Assembly: GCA_021780495.1 (NCBI GenBank)
Contig: JAJXYO010000052.1
Location: 1 to 64,000 of the forward strand
Origin: Deltaproteobacteria bacterium
Lineage (GTDB): Bacteria; Desulfobacterota; Desulfuromonadia; Geobacterales; Pseudopelobacteraceae
Length of the DNA stretch: 64,000 nt
Direction of reading: 5' to 3'
Part shown: one piece after another, positions 53,297-61,249 of the stretch
Layout of the letters: every line of letters begins with the position of its first letter
Position numbering within the stretch: the first letter of the stretch is position 1
The notes under the pieces: generated by a model
What the model saw: only the letters and a program-made list of their open reading frames with translations
Told to the model about the DNA's origin: nothing
Databases searched by the model: none
Translations under genes and position numbers: made by a program

Positions 53297-55537
53297 TCAC
53301 AGGTCGAATAGCGACGGTTCCCGCGGCAGGAACGGCTCGAAGCGTTTCTTCAGCAGGCGCAGCTTTTCAATATAGTAAGGTGCGTTGATATCAGGATGCG
53401 CCGGGTTGAAGGCCCGCGTTGGCCGGCAGTTTTCATAGGCGGCCACGTCTTTAGTCGATCCGCTGACATAATAGCTGACCTGATCACCGGCACGGTAGGG
53501 CTTTTCTGCAGCCAGGGCAATCTCGAAGGCCGCCGAGGGATTGCGTTTACCGCAGCGCACTTTCTCGCGGTAGGCCGCCGGCGATTCGTTGATCGTTTCT
53601 GAGCGGCTGATCCAGGCTGCATCCAGGTCGTGCGAGCGGAGGCGGGCAACATAATCGGCGTAGAGACGTTCGATTCCGGCAGCCTGGCCGGCCAGCAGCA
53701 GTGCGATCAGCTCCTGCATGAACTCGCGCAGATAGCGTTCGATCCCGCGGGACTTGAGGCTGCTGCCGCGGATGGTGATTCTGCCGTCATACCCCAGCAG
53801 GGCATAGTTCTTGATTTTATAGGCAAACATGGAAGAGTAGCGTCCATCCAATTCCACCTCGATCCCGGCCGGTAACGCCTTTGAAATCCGCTGTACCAGA
53901 GCCTGTTCCGCATCCTCGTTGTCGCATCCTGTTGGCGGCCGGAAGTAGATGCCGTCCGTATCAACCTCCACCGGTTCCGCCCCTTCCGCATTCAGCAATT
54001 CAATCATATTTCTGATGGTGACCCGCCCCAGGCGTGTTACCTCAGCCGCAGCTGCCGGGTCGGAGAAGTTGTGCAGTGCCGCGCCCAGGTAGCCGAAGAA
54101 CGAGTTGATCAAGACCTTGAAAACCTGTTGCAAGGCGTCGAAATAGTGACGTTCGCCATCGGTAGCCGCCTCCCGGGCCGACCGCTTGGCATCCAGGCGG
54201 AATCGCCGCAGTTCAGCCAGCATTGGCAGAAACAGTCCCAGCGAGTCATTACTTGGACCCAGGCGGTAGGTCAGCATCAACGACGGATACAGCGAAGCCA
54301 CATCGCAATGGACGATCGGGCCGCAGACCCCCTGCCGGGCCAATTCGGTATACCCACCTTCGAAGGGAGCATTCTCCGCAGTACGGGCAGGAATGGCATG
54401 GCCGCGGTACAGGTATTCGCGCAGAAAAAGGGAGTTGATGCGGGTGGCATTGCCCCGGAGCGGGCAGTTCTGGAACGAATAGGGAAAGATGCGGGTCTGC
54501 AGGAACCAGGGGTATGCCAGCAGCCGGAAGAGCGCCAATGTTTCGCGTACATCGTCCAGATTGTAGCGGTAGAGCCGTTCCGGGTCCGTTTGGAAGGTCG
54601 CCGAGATGTTGCCGCCATCCACATAGACCCGTGTGTCTGCTGCAATGCCAAAGTGGCGGGCAACCTGTTTCAGCCCGTGACTTTCGAGGCTGCGCAGACC
54701 GATATCGTAGAGTTGCACCAAAAAATAGGTGTCGATGATATGGCGGCCGTACACATCCCAACGGGGGTAGTCGATGACTTTTTCGGCCAGGCTCCAGCGT
54801 GAATTGGGGGAAACGTGCGCCGTCGTACCGTTGCGGCCCCAGTCCAGGCGGATAGCGTGCATCTTGGCGCGCTTGCCGATGTAATCCAGGTCGAAACGGA
54901 ATATGTTGTGACCAACGATTATGTCCGGGTCAGTGCGGCGGATGGTTTCGTTCAGTGCCAGCAGCAATTCCGGTTCGGACAGGACGTCCCCGCGCAGCAC
55001 GATCTCATCCCCGTGGGAATCCTTGAGCGCAATGGAAACAATACGGTCTTCCGGCCGTTCCGGGTTCGAAAATTCGTACCCTTCGGCGCAGAGCGTCTCG
55101 ATATCCAGCGCGAGACAGTGCAGATCGCCGAAATCCATGCCTTTGAAGAGCGTCGCACCGGTTGAGAGCAGGTATTGATGGGAAAGGTCTGAGATGAAGA
55201 GATAGGGGGCATCGCTTGAACCGGAGGTCTTTCCGGATTTTGCTGCCATAAAATCCCGTGCAGTCAGGCAGTCGCCCCATGAGTCGAATTGCAATTGGTA
55301 ACGAAAGGCGTCGCTGCCATCTAGCTGGCGGATTGAGCAGGGCACCCGGCAGCCGGTAAGCAGGGCCGGGTCGCTGACCAGCACAAACGGCCGGAAAGGT
55401 TCGTCGTGAAAAAGAAGGCCGTTGTCTGTCCGGAAAAAGAGCCGGACAAAATGTCCGGCCGGCTCTACGGCTACAATGCCGGTGCGTTGGTCATGTCCGA
55501 AAAGCAGCGGTGTATGTTCGATCGAGCTTGTATGCAT
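53297..55537 (-). CDS. Family B DNA polymerase (Pol II-like)
   Basis: A 746-residue DNA polymerase with 3'-5' proofreading. The exonuclease motifs are LALDIETL (Exo I), VGHNIFRFDLDYIG (Exo II) and YNLDDVRETL (Exo III). The polymerase motifs are CDVASLYPSLML (A), KVLINSFFGYLG (B) and VDTDGIYF (C). All catalytic aspartates are present. Length is close to bacterial Pol II. It probably acts in damage tolerance or repair; there is no nearby gene to support a narrower role. Alone on the minus strand. Confidence 0.92.
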   Translation of the reverse strand: MHTSSIEHTPLLFGHDQRTGIVAVEPAGHFVRLFFRTDNGLLFHDEPFRPFVLVSDPALLTGCRVPCSIRQLDGSDAFRYQLQFDSWGDCLTARDFMAAKSGKTSGSSDAPYLFISDLSHQYLLSTGATLFKGMDFGDLHCLALDIETLCAEGYEFSNPERPEDRIVSIALKDSHGDEIVLRGDVLSEPELLLALNETIRRTDPDIIVGHNIFRFDLDYIGKRAKMHAIRLDWGRNGTTAHVSPNSRWSLAEKVIDYPRWDVYGRHIIDTYFLVQLYDIGLRSLESHGLKQVARHFGIAADTRVYVDGGNISATFQTDPERLYRYNLDDVRETLALFRLLAYPWFLQTRIFPYSFQNCPLRGNATRINSLFLREYLYRGHAIPARTAENAPFEGGYTELARQGVCGPIVHCDVASLYPSLMLTYRLGPSNDSLGLFLPMLAELRRFRLDAKRSAREAATDGERHYFDALQQVFKVLINSFFGYLGAALHNFSDPAAAAEVTRLGRVTIRNMIELLNAEGAEPVEVDTDGIYFRPPTGCDNEDAEQALVQRISKALPAGIEVELDGRYSSMFAYKIKNYALLGYDGRITIRGSSLKSRGIERYLREFMQELIALLLAGQAAGIERLYADYVARLRSHDLDAAWISRSETINESPAAYREKVRCGKRNPSAAFEIALAAEKPYRAGDQVSYYVSGSTKDVAAYENCRPTRAFNPAHPDINAPYYIEKLRLLKKRFEPFLPREPSLFDL

Positions 55538-55572
55538 TCTCTAACTCTAATGCAGGTATCAGCAGGGAGGCA

Positions 55573-55605
55573 ATAAAAAAGGCGTACCCATTGTGGGTGC
55601 GCCTT
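55573..55605 (-). terminator. Rho-independent terminator of the peroxiredoxin gene
   Basis: AAGGCGTACCCA and TGGGTGCGCCTT around a 3-base loop, with one G-T pair. On the minus strand the stem is followed by six T. Confidence 0.85.
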
Positions 55606-55627
55606 GATCAAAGCAGATGTCCCTTGT

Positions 55628-56227
55628 TTATTGCTTGGCGTGTTTGGCCAGATACCCAGCGACACCTTCTGCAGTCGGTTTCATGGCCTCGTCGCCTTCC
55701 TGCCAGTTGGCTGGGCAGACCTGATCGCCGTGCGTTTCAACGAACTGCAGGGCATCCACCATGCGCAGGGCCTCATTGACGCTGCGTCCCAATGGCAGGT
55801 CGTTGATGACAGAGTGACGGATGACCCCTTTGGTGTCGATCAGAAACAGACCGCGCAGGGCAACAGCTTCGTTGAAGAGGATGCCGTATTCTCTGGCAAT
55901 GTTCTTGTTCAGGTCGGACACGAGGGTATACTGGATATTGCCGATGCCGCCATCCTCCAGCTTGGTGTTTCTCCAGGCCAGATGGGTGAACTTGGAATCC
56001 ACGGAAACGCCGATCACCTCAGTATTGCGGCTCTTGAATTCCTCAAGTTTTTTGTTGAAGGCCAGGATCTCGGACGGGCAGACGAAGGTGAAATCCAGTG
56101 GATAGAAAAACAGTACGACATTTTTTCCTTTAAAGCTGGAAAGTGTAATCTGCCCGAAAGTATTGTCAGGTAGAACAGCGTCAGCAGTAAAATCAGGGGC
56201 TTGCTTGGTGACGAGGGTTGTGCTCAT
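55628..56227 (-). CDS. 2-Cys peroxiredoxin (AhpC/Prx1 type)
   Basis: A 199-residue thiol peroxidase that reduces peroxides. The peroxidatic cysteine is in FYPLDFTFVCPSE (about residue 51) and the resolving cysteine in GDQVCPANW (about 172), so both are present as in typical 2-Cys enzymes. The AAAGGAGA ribosome site is strong. A promoter is expected in the AT-rich gap to its right, where TTGACA occurs on the minus strand around 56298. In an anaerobe it would protect against oxygen exposure. Confidence 0.94.
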   Translation of the reverse strand: MSTTLVTKQAPDFTADAVLPDNTFGQITLSSFKGKNVVLFFYPLDFTFVCPSEILAFNKKLEEFKSRNTEVIGVSVDSKFTHLAWRNTKLEDGGIGNIQYTLVSDLNKNIAREYGILFNEAVALRGLFLIDTKGVIRHSVINDLPLGRSVNEALRMVDALQFVETHGDQVCPANWQEGDEAMKPTAEGVAGYLAKHAKQ

Positions 56228-56352
56228 GAGAATGTCTCCTTTGATATGGACGTAAATTGACGATGATTATACTCATACCAGTCAAACGTACGTCTGTCAA
56301 TAGGATAAAAATACTCTTTTAGTCTTGTTTGTGTTTTATCATCTTTGACAAA

Positions 56353-56492
56353 TGACAATAAAAGTTGTCACTGGACAATCTATGTTGTCACTCTGATAAA
56401 GATTTGAGAGAAATCACGAATAATACAGGTAGGTTATGGTTGAAATTAATGACAAAATAAGTTGTCACCCAATTTGACAATAAAAGTTGTCA
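56353..56492. promoter_or_regulatory. Four TGACAA-N6-TTGTCA palindromes left of hipBA
   Basis: Four 18-bp sites at 56353-56370, 56373-56390, 56450-56467 and 56475-56492. Three have perfect TGACAA/TTGTCA arms; the second starts GGACAA. The first two are 20 bp apart. The rest of the 645-bp gap (56228-56872) is AT-rich and holds only the doubtful gene at 56490. Two more such palindromes lie beyond hipA. Confidence 0.8.
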
Positions 56493-56849
56493 CTCTTGTG
56501 CCTTGATTGCGAGGCTGCGTATATGAACATTGCAAAAGGCATCTACAATACCTACGACCAAATCTGGACACTGGACGCACTCCAATCGGAATGGCCGTGA
56601 ACCATAGAACAATTCTCCATATCGATATGAAGTGTAACCCCCGCTTGTTACATCAACAGAGTTGGTGTTAATAACTCCGATTGTCACGATAATCGCCAAT
56701 AGCAGCCATCCACAAAGGTTGTCAGCCAGCTGGTCAGCAGCGAGCCCCACTATTTTATCCGGAATATCTCTGGGAGTCGGGAGATAGACTGAAACCTTCC
56801 GCGGCTCTAAAATGGCATAACGGCAATTATAATTGACAAAATAACGCAT
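56490..56849 (-). CDS. Doubtful small membrane protein
   Basis: A 119-residue open frame with one hydrophobic helix (WLLLAIIVTIGVI near residue 48). It has no ribosome site, no recognised family, and its stop lies inside an operator-like palindrome, while its start overlaps the probable hipB promoter. It may be chance or a decayed gene. Confidence 0.2.
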   Translation of the reverse strand: MRYFVNYNCRYAILEPRKVSVYLPTPRDIPDKIVGLAADQLADNLCGWLLLAIIVTIGVINTNSVDVTSGGYTSYRYGELFYGSRPFRLECVQCPDLVVGIVDAFCNVHIRSLAIKAQE

Positions 56850-56862
56850 TTATGTAAATAAT
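56833..56862 (+). promoter_or_regulatory. Probable hipB promoter with operator half-site
   Basis: TTGACA at 56833 followed after 18 bases by AATAAT, just before the hipB ATG at 56873. The TGACAAAATAA within it matches the left half of the palindrome at 56450, so the repressor may bind here. Confidence 0.5.
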
Positions 56863-56872
56863 AGTTACCATT

Positions 56873-57244
56873 ATGGCCAATAAAAGAACAACGACAATTT
56901 ATCCTTCCTCCTCTAAGGAACTGAAGGAACTGGGGCAACGCCTCAAGGACGCCAGGCTTCGACGCAAGTTTTCCATGGAGACTGTATGTGCCAGGGCTGA
57001 TATTTCACGTCCAACGCTTTACAAGGTCGAAAATGGGGAGCCTTCTGTTGCGATCGGGATCTATGTGCAGGTCCTGCGCGTGCTTGGTATGACAGGTGAT
57101 TTGTCACTGGTCGCCAAGGAGGATGCTCTTGGTCGCCGCCTCCAGGATGAGTCCCTTTCCTTGAGAAAGAGGGCTCCAAAGATAAGACTCAGATCTTTTG
57201 CTGGCAACTTCCGTGGAAGCAAAATCGAGGATAAAGATGGCTAA
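56873..57244 (+). CDS. HipB-like XRE-family antitoxin/repressor
   Basis: A 123-residue DNA-binding protein with a helix-turn-helix around residues 22-75 (LGQRLKDARLRRKFSMETVC, then RADISRPTLYKVENGEPSV). In HipBA-type modules this protein neutralises the kinase toxin and represses the operon. The tail (RKRAPKIRLRSF) is basic. It overlaps hipA by 8 bases. Palindromes probably recognised by it flank the module on both sides. Longer than the 88-residue E. coli HipB. Confidence 0.9.
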   Translation: MANKRTTTIYPSSSKELKELGQRLKDARLRRKFSMETVCARADISRPTLYKVENGEPSVAIGIYVQVLRVLGMTGDLSLVAKEDALGRRLQDESLSLRKRAPKIRLRSFAGNFRGSKIEDKDG

Positions 57245-58478
57245 ACCATCAATGGACCAAATATGGGTATGGCTTGACGACCCAGCCTTTGGCCCACTAC
57301 AGCAAATCGGTACGCTTTCCCGAGGTGATCGCGGCAGTGTGCGTTTTGCTTATAACCAAACCTGGCTCAATCATGCTCACGCTTTCCCTCTCGACCCCGA
57401 ACTGGATATCATGCCTGGTGAATTTTTCCCGGGCCATTCCAATTTCGGTGTGTTCATGGATTCGTGCCCAGACCGATGGGGCCAGGTGTTGATGCAGCGA
57501 CGGGAAGCGGTCGAAGCCAGGGAGGAAAAGAGGGGGCCGCGTACGCTCGGACCGTGGGAGTTCCTGATCGGAGTCCAGGACTGCACTCGTATGGGGGCTC
57601 TGCGTTTCAGCTGGGCAGGGGATGAGGATTTTCTTGCGAACGAGATATTGGCCGCACCGCCGATTACAAAAATCGGAGAGTTGCAAGCGATAGCCTATGA
57701 GTTAAGCAAGAAGAAGATAGACGATCTTGGTAAAATCAAAGAGTGGTTGAAGGTTTTGGTTGCACCCGGTTCGTCGCTTGGTGGTGCCCGACCCAAGGCT
57801 AACCTTATCGATGAGGAGGGGGCACTTTGGATTGCCAAGTTTCCTTCCTCTGAAGATGAAAACGATGTGGCGGTATGGGAAAAGCTTGTTCATGACATGG
57901 CAAGGGAGTGTGGCATAACGGTGCCGGACTCTCGACTTATGATGATCGGTCATGGCTATCACACCTTCATGGTCAAGAGGTTTGACCGTAATGGCGATGA
58001 CCGATCTTTCTTCGCTTCGGCCATGACTATGACCAGGCATATCGATACCGAAGATGCCAGTTATCTTGAGTTGGCTGAGTTCATTGCCACTTTTGGGAAG
58101 GCGGAACATATTGTTCAGGATCTCGAAGAGTTGTTTACCAGGGTTGTTTTCAACGTGGCCACTGCCAATCGGGATGATCACCTACGTAATCATGGATTCA
58201 TCCGTTCCCCGGCCGGCTGGCGACTGGCACCGGCGTTCGATATGAATCCGTCATTCAAGAAGGGTGAGCATGCCCTGTCCCTGAATCTTTACGATCGAGT
58301 GCCAGATCTGGGGCTTGTGGTTTCGACCTCGGAATACTATCGTGTGAGCGCAAGCCGGGCAAAAGAGATTGTGGCTATGGTGTGCGAGGTTGTAGCTGGC
58401 TGGAAGGGTAAGGCAAAGAAGTTGAAATTATCGGCTGGTGAGGTCGCGATAGCGGAGCATCTGTTCCTCATGGCATAA
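57237..58478 (+). CDS. HipA-like serine/threonine kinase toxin
   Basis: A 413-residue HipA-family kinase that in known cases phosphorylates a target such as an aminoacyl-tRNA synthetase and slows growth. The N-terminal subdomain is seen at residues 1-100, with LDPELDIMPGEFF and DSCPDRWG. The ATP loop is GSSLGGARPKA, the lysine region FMVKRFDR, the catalytic loop NRDDHLRNHGF and the metal-binding APAFDMNPS. All key residues look intact, so the toxin is probably active. Start at 57237 overlaps hipB. Confidence 0.9.
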   Translation: MAKPSMDQIWVWLDDPAFGPLQQIGTLSRGDRGSVRFAYNQTWLNHAHAFPLDPELDIMPGEFFPGHSNFGVFMDSCPDRWGQVLMQRREAVEAREEKRGPRTLGPWEFLIGVQDCTRMGALRFSWAGDEDFLANEILAAPPITKIGELQAIAYELSKKKIDDLGKIKEWLKVLVAPGSSLGGARPKANLIDEEGALWIAKFPSSEDENDVAVWEKLVHDMARECGITVPDSRLMMIGHGYHTFMVKRFDRNGDDRSFFASAMTMTRHIDTEDASYLELAEFIATFGKAEHIVQDLEELFTRVVFNVATANRDDHLRNHGFIRSPAGWRLAPAFDMNPSFKKGEHALSLNLYDRVPDLGLVVSTSEYYRVSASRAKEIVAMVCEVVAGWKGKAKKLKLSAGEVAIAEHLFLMA

Positions 58479-58865
58479 AAAAGCCCACCGAAGTTCAGAC
58501 CGGCTCAATGCACTCCGGCCCGCTAATTCTGGGAGAATTCATCCAGTCGGTGACCCGGTATCCAACCAAATGCTCAGCGGTGAACCCACTGTGCACTCAG
58601 CGTTGCCTCTGTCGAACAGCAGGCAGATCCCTCACTTCGTGACGGATCCTGGCTGGACGTCACACATTCCCTCTCCATCTTTGGATCCGCAGAGAGGATC
58701 GCATATCTAATCAAGGCTAGGATCAGGCACAGCTTCGGGATCACGTGCTCCGTCGGTTTCGATTATCATGGCTCAAACATTGAAAGTCGGCAACGGAAAA
58801 AACGCATTAATCTATCTTACCTGTAATAAATCTGGTACATGAGATTCCGCTTTTTGCCCAATCAG
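58479..58865. other. Gap after hipA, nothing recognised
   Basis: About 390 bases with no credible gene, RNA or strong hairpin seen. It may hold decayed sequence. Palindromes begin at 58866. Confidence 0.5.
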
Positions 58866-58946
58866 TGACAACATTTATTGTCATTTCCCCTTTTGCTAAC
58901 CTATTGATCTATCGTATGCCTGAGTGACAACTTATTTATTTTGTCA
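58866..58946. promoter_or_regulatory. Two TGACAA/TTGTCA palindromes right of hipBA
   Basis: One at 58866-58883 with a 6-base spacer as on the left side, and one at 58922-58949 in which the arms extend to GAGTGACAA/TTGTCACTC with a 10-base AT-rich spacer. Same core as the four sites at 56353-56492. No gene start lies close enough for ordinary promoter control. Confidence 0.75.
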
Positions 58947-59080
58947 CTCGGCATCGTGTGAATCGTCAATATTTGGGTGGAGTGATCAATAACGGTGACG
59001 TTCGATGAGTTGTCCGGATGGTAGATCGGTTTGTTGCCCTGTTTTGCAGTATACTGAATCAGTCCATCCCAATAATCACA

Positions 59081-59109
59081 AAAAAATCCCCTCCTTTGAA
59101 AGAGGGGAT
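59081..59109 (-). terminator. Rho-independent terminator of the cytochrome gene
   Basis: ATCCCCTC and GAGGGGAT around an 8-base loop, followed on the minus strand by seven T. Confidence 0.9.
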
Positions 59110-59138
59110 CATGCGCCCAGACCGCATATAGCCACGCA

Positions 59139-59411
59139 CTACTTCTTATGGCAGTCTTTGCAGCTTTTAGGGCCCTTTTTCATTTCGATGTGACATCCTT
59201 GACAGGTTTTGTGTGCCCACGCTTTGCCTAGTTCCGCAATCTTACCCGGACCTTTTGCGTGGCATTTTTTACAGTCCTTCAAAATTTCCTGATGTTTCTT
59301 GTGAGGAAACGAAACCTTGCCCATGGAAGCGGGTAATTCGATAACATCGGCGGCAAAGGCGGTTCCGGCAAAGCTAAACAGGGCCAGCAGGATAACTACG
59401 ATTTTTTTCAT
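59139..59411 (-). CDS. Triheme c7-type periplasmic cytochrome
   Basis: A 90-residue precursor with a signal peptide ending at AFAA, giving a mature protein of about 70 residues with three CxxCH haem sites: CKKCH, CQGCH and CKDCH. Size, haem number and the Lys-rich sequence match the PpcA family of Geobacter and Desulfuromonas, which carries electrons across the periplasm for extracellular respiration. The ATG at 59411 has an AGGAGAT site. It is a single-gene unit with its own terminator. The in-frame extension upstream is considered separately. Confidence 0.93.
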   Translation of the reverse strand: MKKIVVILLALFSFAGTAFAADVIELPASMGKVSFPHKKHQEILKDCKKCHAKGPGKIAELGKAWAHKTCQGCHIEMKKGPKSCKDCHKK

Positions 59412-59681
59412 GATCATCTCCTTGATGTAAAATCCTGCCAGGTGGCAGTTGAAAAATTGATTGGGGTATTGGTGTTGACGATGCCCTCGATTGTTTTTAC
59501 GTGACGTAATGGAAATAAATGGTTGCCATCGCCCCATCTTCATCCTCGTTAAACGGGGTGGCATTATCAGAGCCTGCTCCTGTTTTGCATGCTGAACAGT
59601 TGGTTTACGGTGTTCACGTTGCATATCGATTGATGCATCCGGCGGTCTCCCGCATTTTTTACAGAGAATATACTTATCCAT
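59412..59681 (-). other. Open frame upstream of, and in frame with, the cytochrome
   Basis: From an ATG at 59681 with an AAAGGAT site, a frame starting MDKYILCKKCGRPP runs without a stop into the cytochrome gene. The two cysteines suggest a zinc knuckle. It could be a small protein that lost its stop, a leader, or chance in the 423-bp gap between 59411 and 59835. Not a known cytochrome domain. Confidence 0.25.
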
Positions 59682-59834
59682 ATCCTTTCCGTTGTCAATC
59701 GGCTTTGACTTCAGCTCCACTCCAAGGGGTCGTGTTCAGTGGCGCCAGACAGTGAAAAGATGATTGTAACGCTGAAAAATTGAGCGTAATATGATTAAAA
59801 TTATAATATCAGGATTCTAAGAGACCCCCCGTGT

Positions 59835-60164
59835 ATGATTAGAGACAGAATCGGAGTAACTTCAATCACGGTTGTTGTAATTATGTTTCTGACGGTTATG
59901 GGTGTGCGGCAACCTTTCCTGGATAAGTCCGGAAAACCAAAGCCGGGCACCGGTGCGGTTCTTAATCATTTCGCAAAATTGATATCAGACCCCGTACTCT
60001 CAACGAAGCCCTCGTTTCCCACCTCGATTGATGTCAGTAATATCCCCGTGGCACCCCGTGTACCTCTCTCGTGCGAGATTTGCGGCTACCTGGTCCTGCA
60101 GGTCTCACCAGCAGCTTCCGCCGGCGTATCTCTCTCAAAGGGGCGTTCTCCACCCTGCAGCTAA
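59835..60164 (+). CDS. Hypothetical small protein
   Basis: A 109-residue frame with one N-terminal hydrophobic segment (SITVVVIMFLTVMG) and a CEIC pair near residue 80. No ribosome site and no recognised family. The C-terminal part looks like chance coding. The 128 bases that follow, up to 60293, show nothing clear. Confidence 0.3.
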   Translation: MIRDRIGVTSITVVVIMFLTVMGVRQPFLDKSGKPKPGTGAVLNHFAKLISDPVLSTKPSFPTSIDVSNIPVAPRVPLSCEICGYLVLQVSPAASAGVSLSKGRSPPCS

Positions 60165-60292
60165 TGGCGGCACCCCCTTGGGTCAGATTTCATAATTACC
60201 GCTGCCTCCGAGTACGTGACGGTGGTTTTGACGCGCATGTTGTCCGGACCAAGGGATTCCCCCGTCTGGCCAAACGTGCATGAGGAGAGTTC

Positions 60293-61249
60293 ATGACATA
60301 CCTTTCGATAGTCATTCCTGTCTACAATGCCGAAAAAACCATCGCGAACCTCTGCCGCGATCTGATCACGCTTTTGGGCCTGCGATACCGGCTTGAGATC
60401 GTGCTGGTCAATGATTGCAGCCGGGATAACAGTGGCATCATCTGCAGGGAGATCCATGCGGAATTTCCCGATGTCGTTACCTGTATCAGCCTGTCACGCA
60501 ATTTCAGTGAACATAACGCCGTCATGGCCGGACTCCATCACGCGAATGGCGAGTATATCGTCATCATGGATGACGACTTCCAGAATCCGCCGGATGAGGT
60601 GTCCACGCTCGTCGCAGAGATCGAGAAAGGCTTTGATGTTGTCTATTGCCATTACTCCGAAAAGAAGGACAGTATTTTCCGCAACTTCGGCAGCTATCTG
60701 AACGGCAGCATGGCGCGCGTCGTTCTCTCAATACCGGCCAACCTCTATCTTTCGAGTTTCAAGGTCATAAACCGTTTTCTGCGGGATGAGATCATTAAAT
60801 TCAGTGGTCCCCATCCCTATCTGGATGCCATCATCCTGCGAACGACGCGAAACATCAGCTCGGTCTTGGTGCGTCACGATGAAAGGCGATCCGGGCGATC
60901 CGGTTATACCTTTAAAAAACTGGTATCACTGTGGGGGAACATGATTGTCAGCTGCTCCCTGATTCCTCTTCGTATCATAGGAATCAGCGGTGCTGCCTTG
61001 ACGGTGCTTGGGCTCTATTCGGTGGCGAGTGCCATGGTCAGGGACCTGCTCCCGATGCTTGCCGATCCTTCCGATCTGGAGAAAATGGCCTCGGTCACCA
61101 TGTTCTTTCGGGGCTTTCAGCTTGTTGCCACCAGTATTGTCGGTGAATATGTGGGGCGTATCTACATGAAACTCAACAGTGAGCCGCAGTTTATAATCCG
61201 GGATATGTGCCAGGCAACCACAAATGGAGGGTCAGAACATCGTGATTGA
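60293..61249 (+). CDS. GtrB-like polyprenyl-phosphate glycosyltransferase
   Basis: A 318-residue GT2 enzyme that loads a sugar onto undecaprenyl phosphate. The catalytic domain has LSIVIPVYNAE, VNDCSRDNS, the metal-binding MDDDFQNPP and SLSRNFSEHNA near residue 66. Two C-terminal helices (about residues 225-250 and 265-290) are followed by GEYVGRIYMKL, a hallmark of GtrB/DPM1-like enzymes. GAGGAGAG precedes the ATG. The next gene overlaps its end, so both probably serve one sugar-transfer pathway. Confidence 0.92.
   Translation: MTYLSIVIPVYNAEKTIANLCRDLITLLGLRYRLEIVLVNDCSRDNSGIICREIHAEFPDVVTCISLSRNFSEHNAVMAGLHHANGEYIVIMDDDFQNPPDEVSTLVAEIEKGFDVVYCHYSEKKDSIFRNFGSYLNGSMARVVLSIPANLYLSSFKVINRFLRDEIIKFSGPHPYLDAIILRTTRNISSVLVRHDERRSGRSGYTFKKLVSLWGNMIVSCSLIPLRIIGISGAALTVLGLYSVASAMVRDLLPMLADPSDLEKMASVTMFFRGFQLVATSIVGEYVGRIYMKLNSEPQFIIRDMCQATTNGGSEHRD

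Noticed and set aside
59005-59193. Short plus-strand frame after hipA
   Set aside because: It overlaps the terminator and 3' end of the cytochrome gene, has no ribosome site and no recognisable content.
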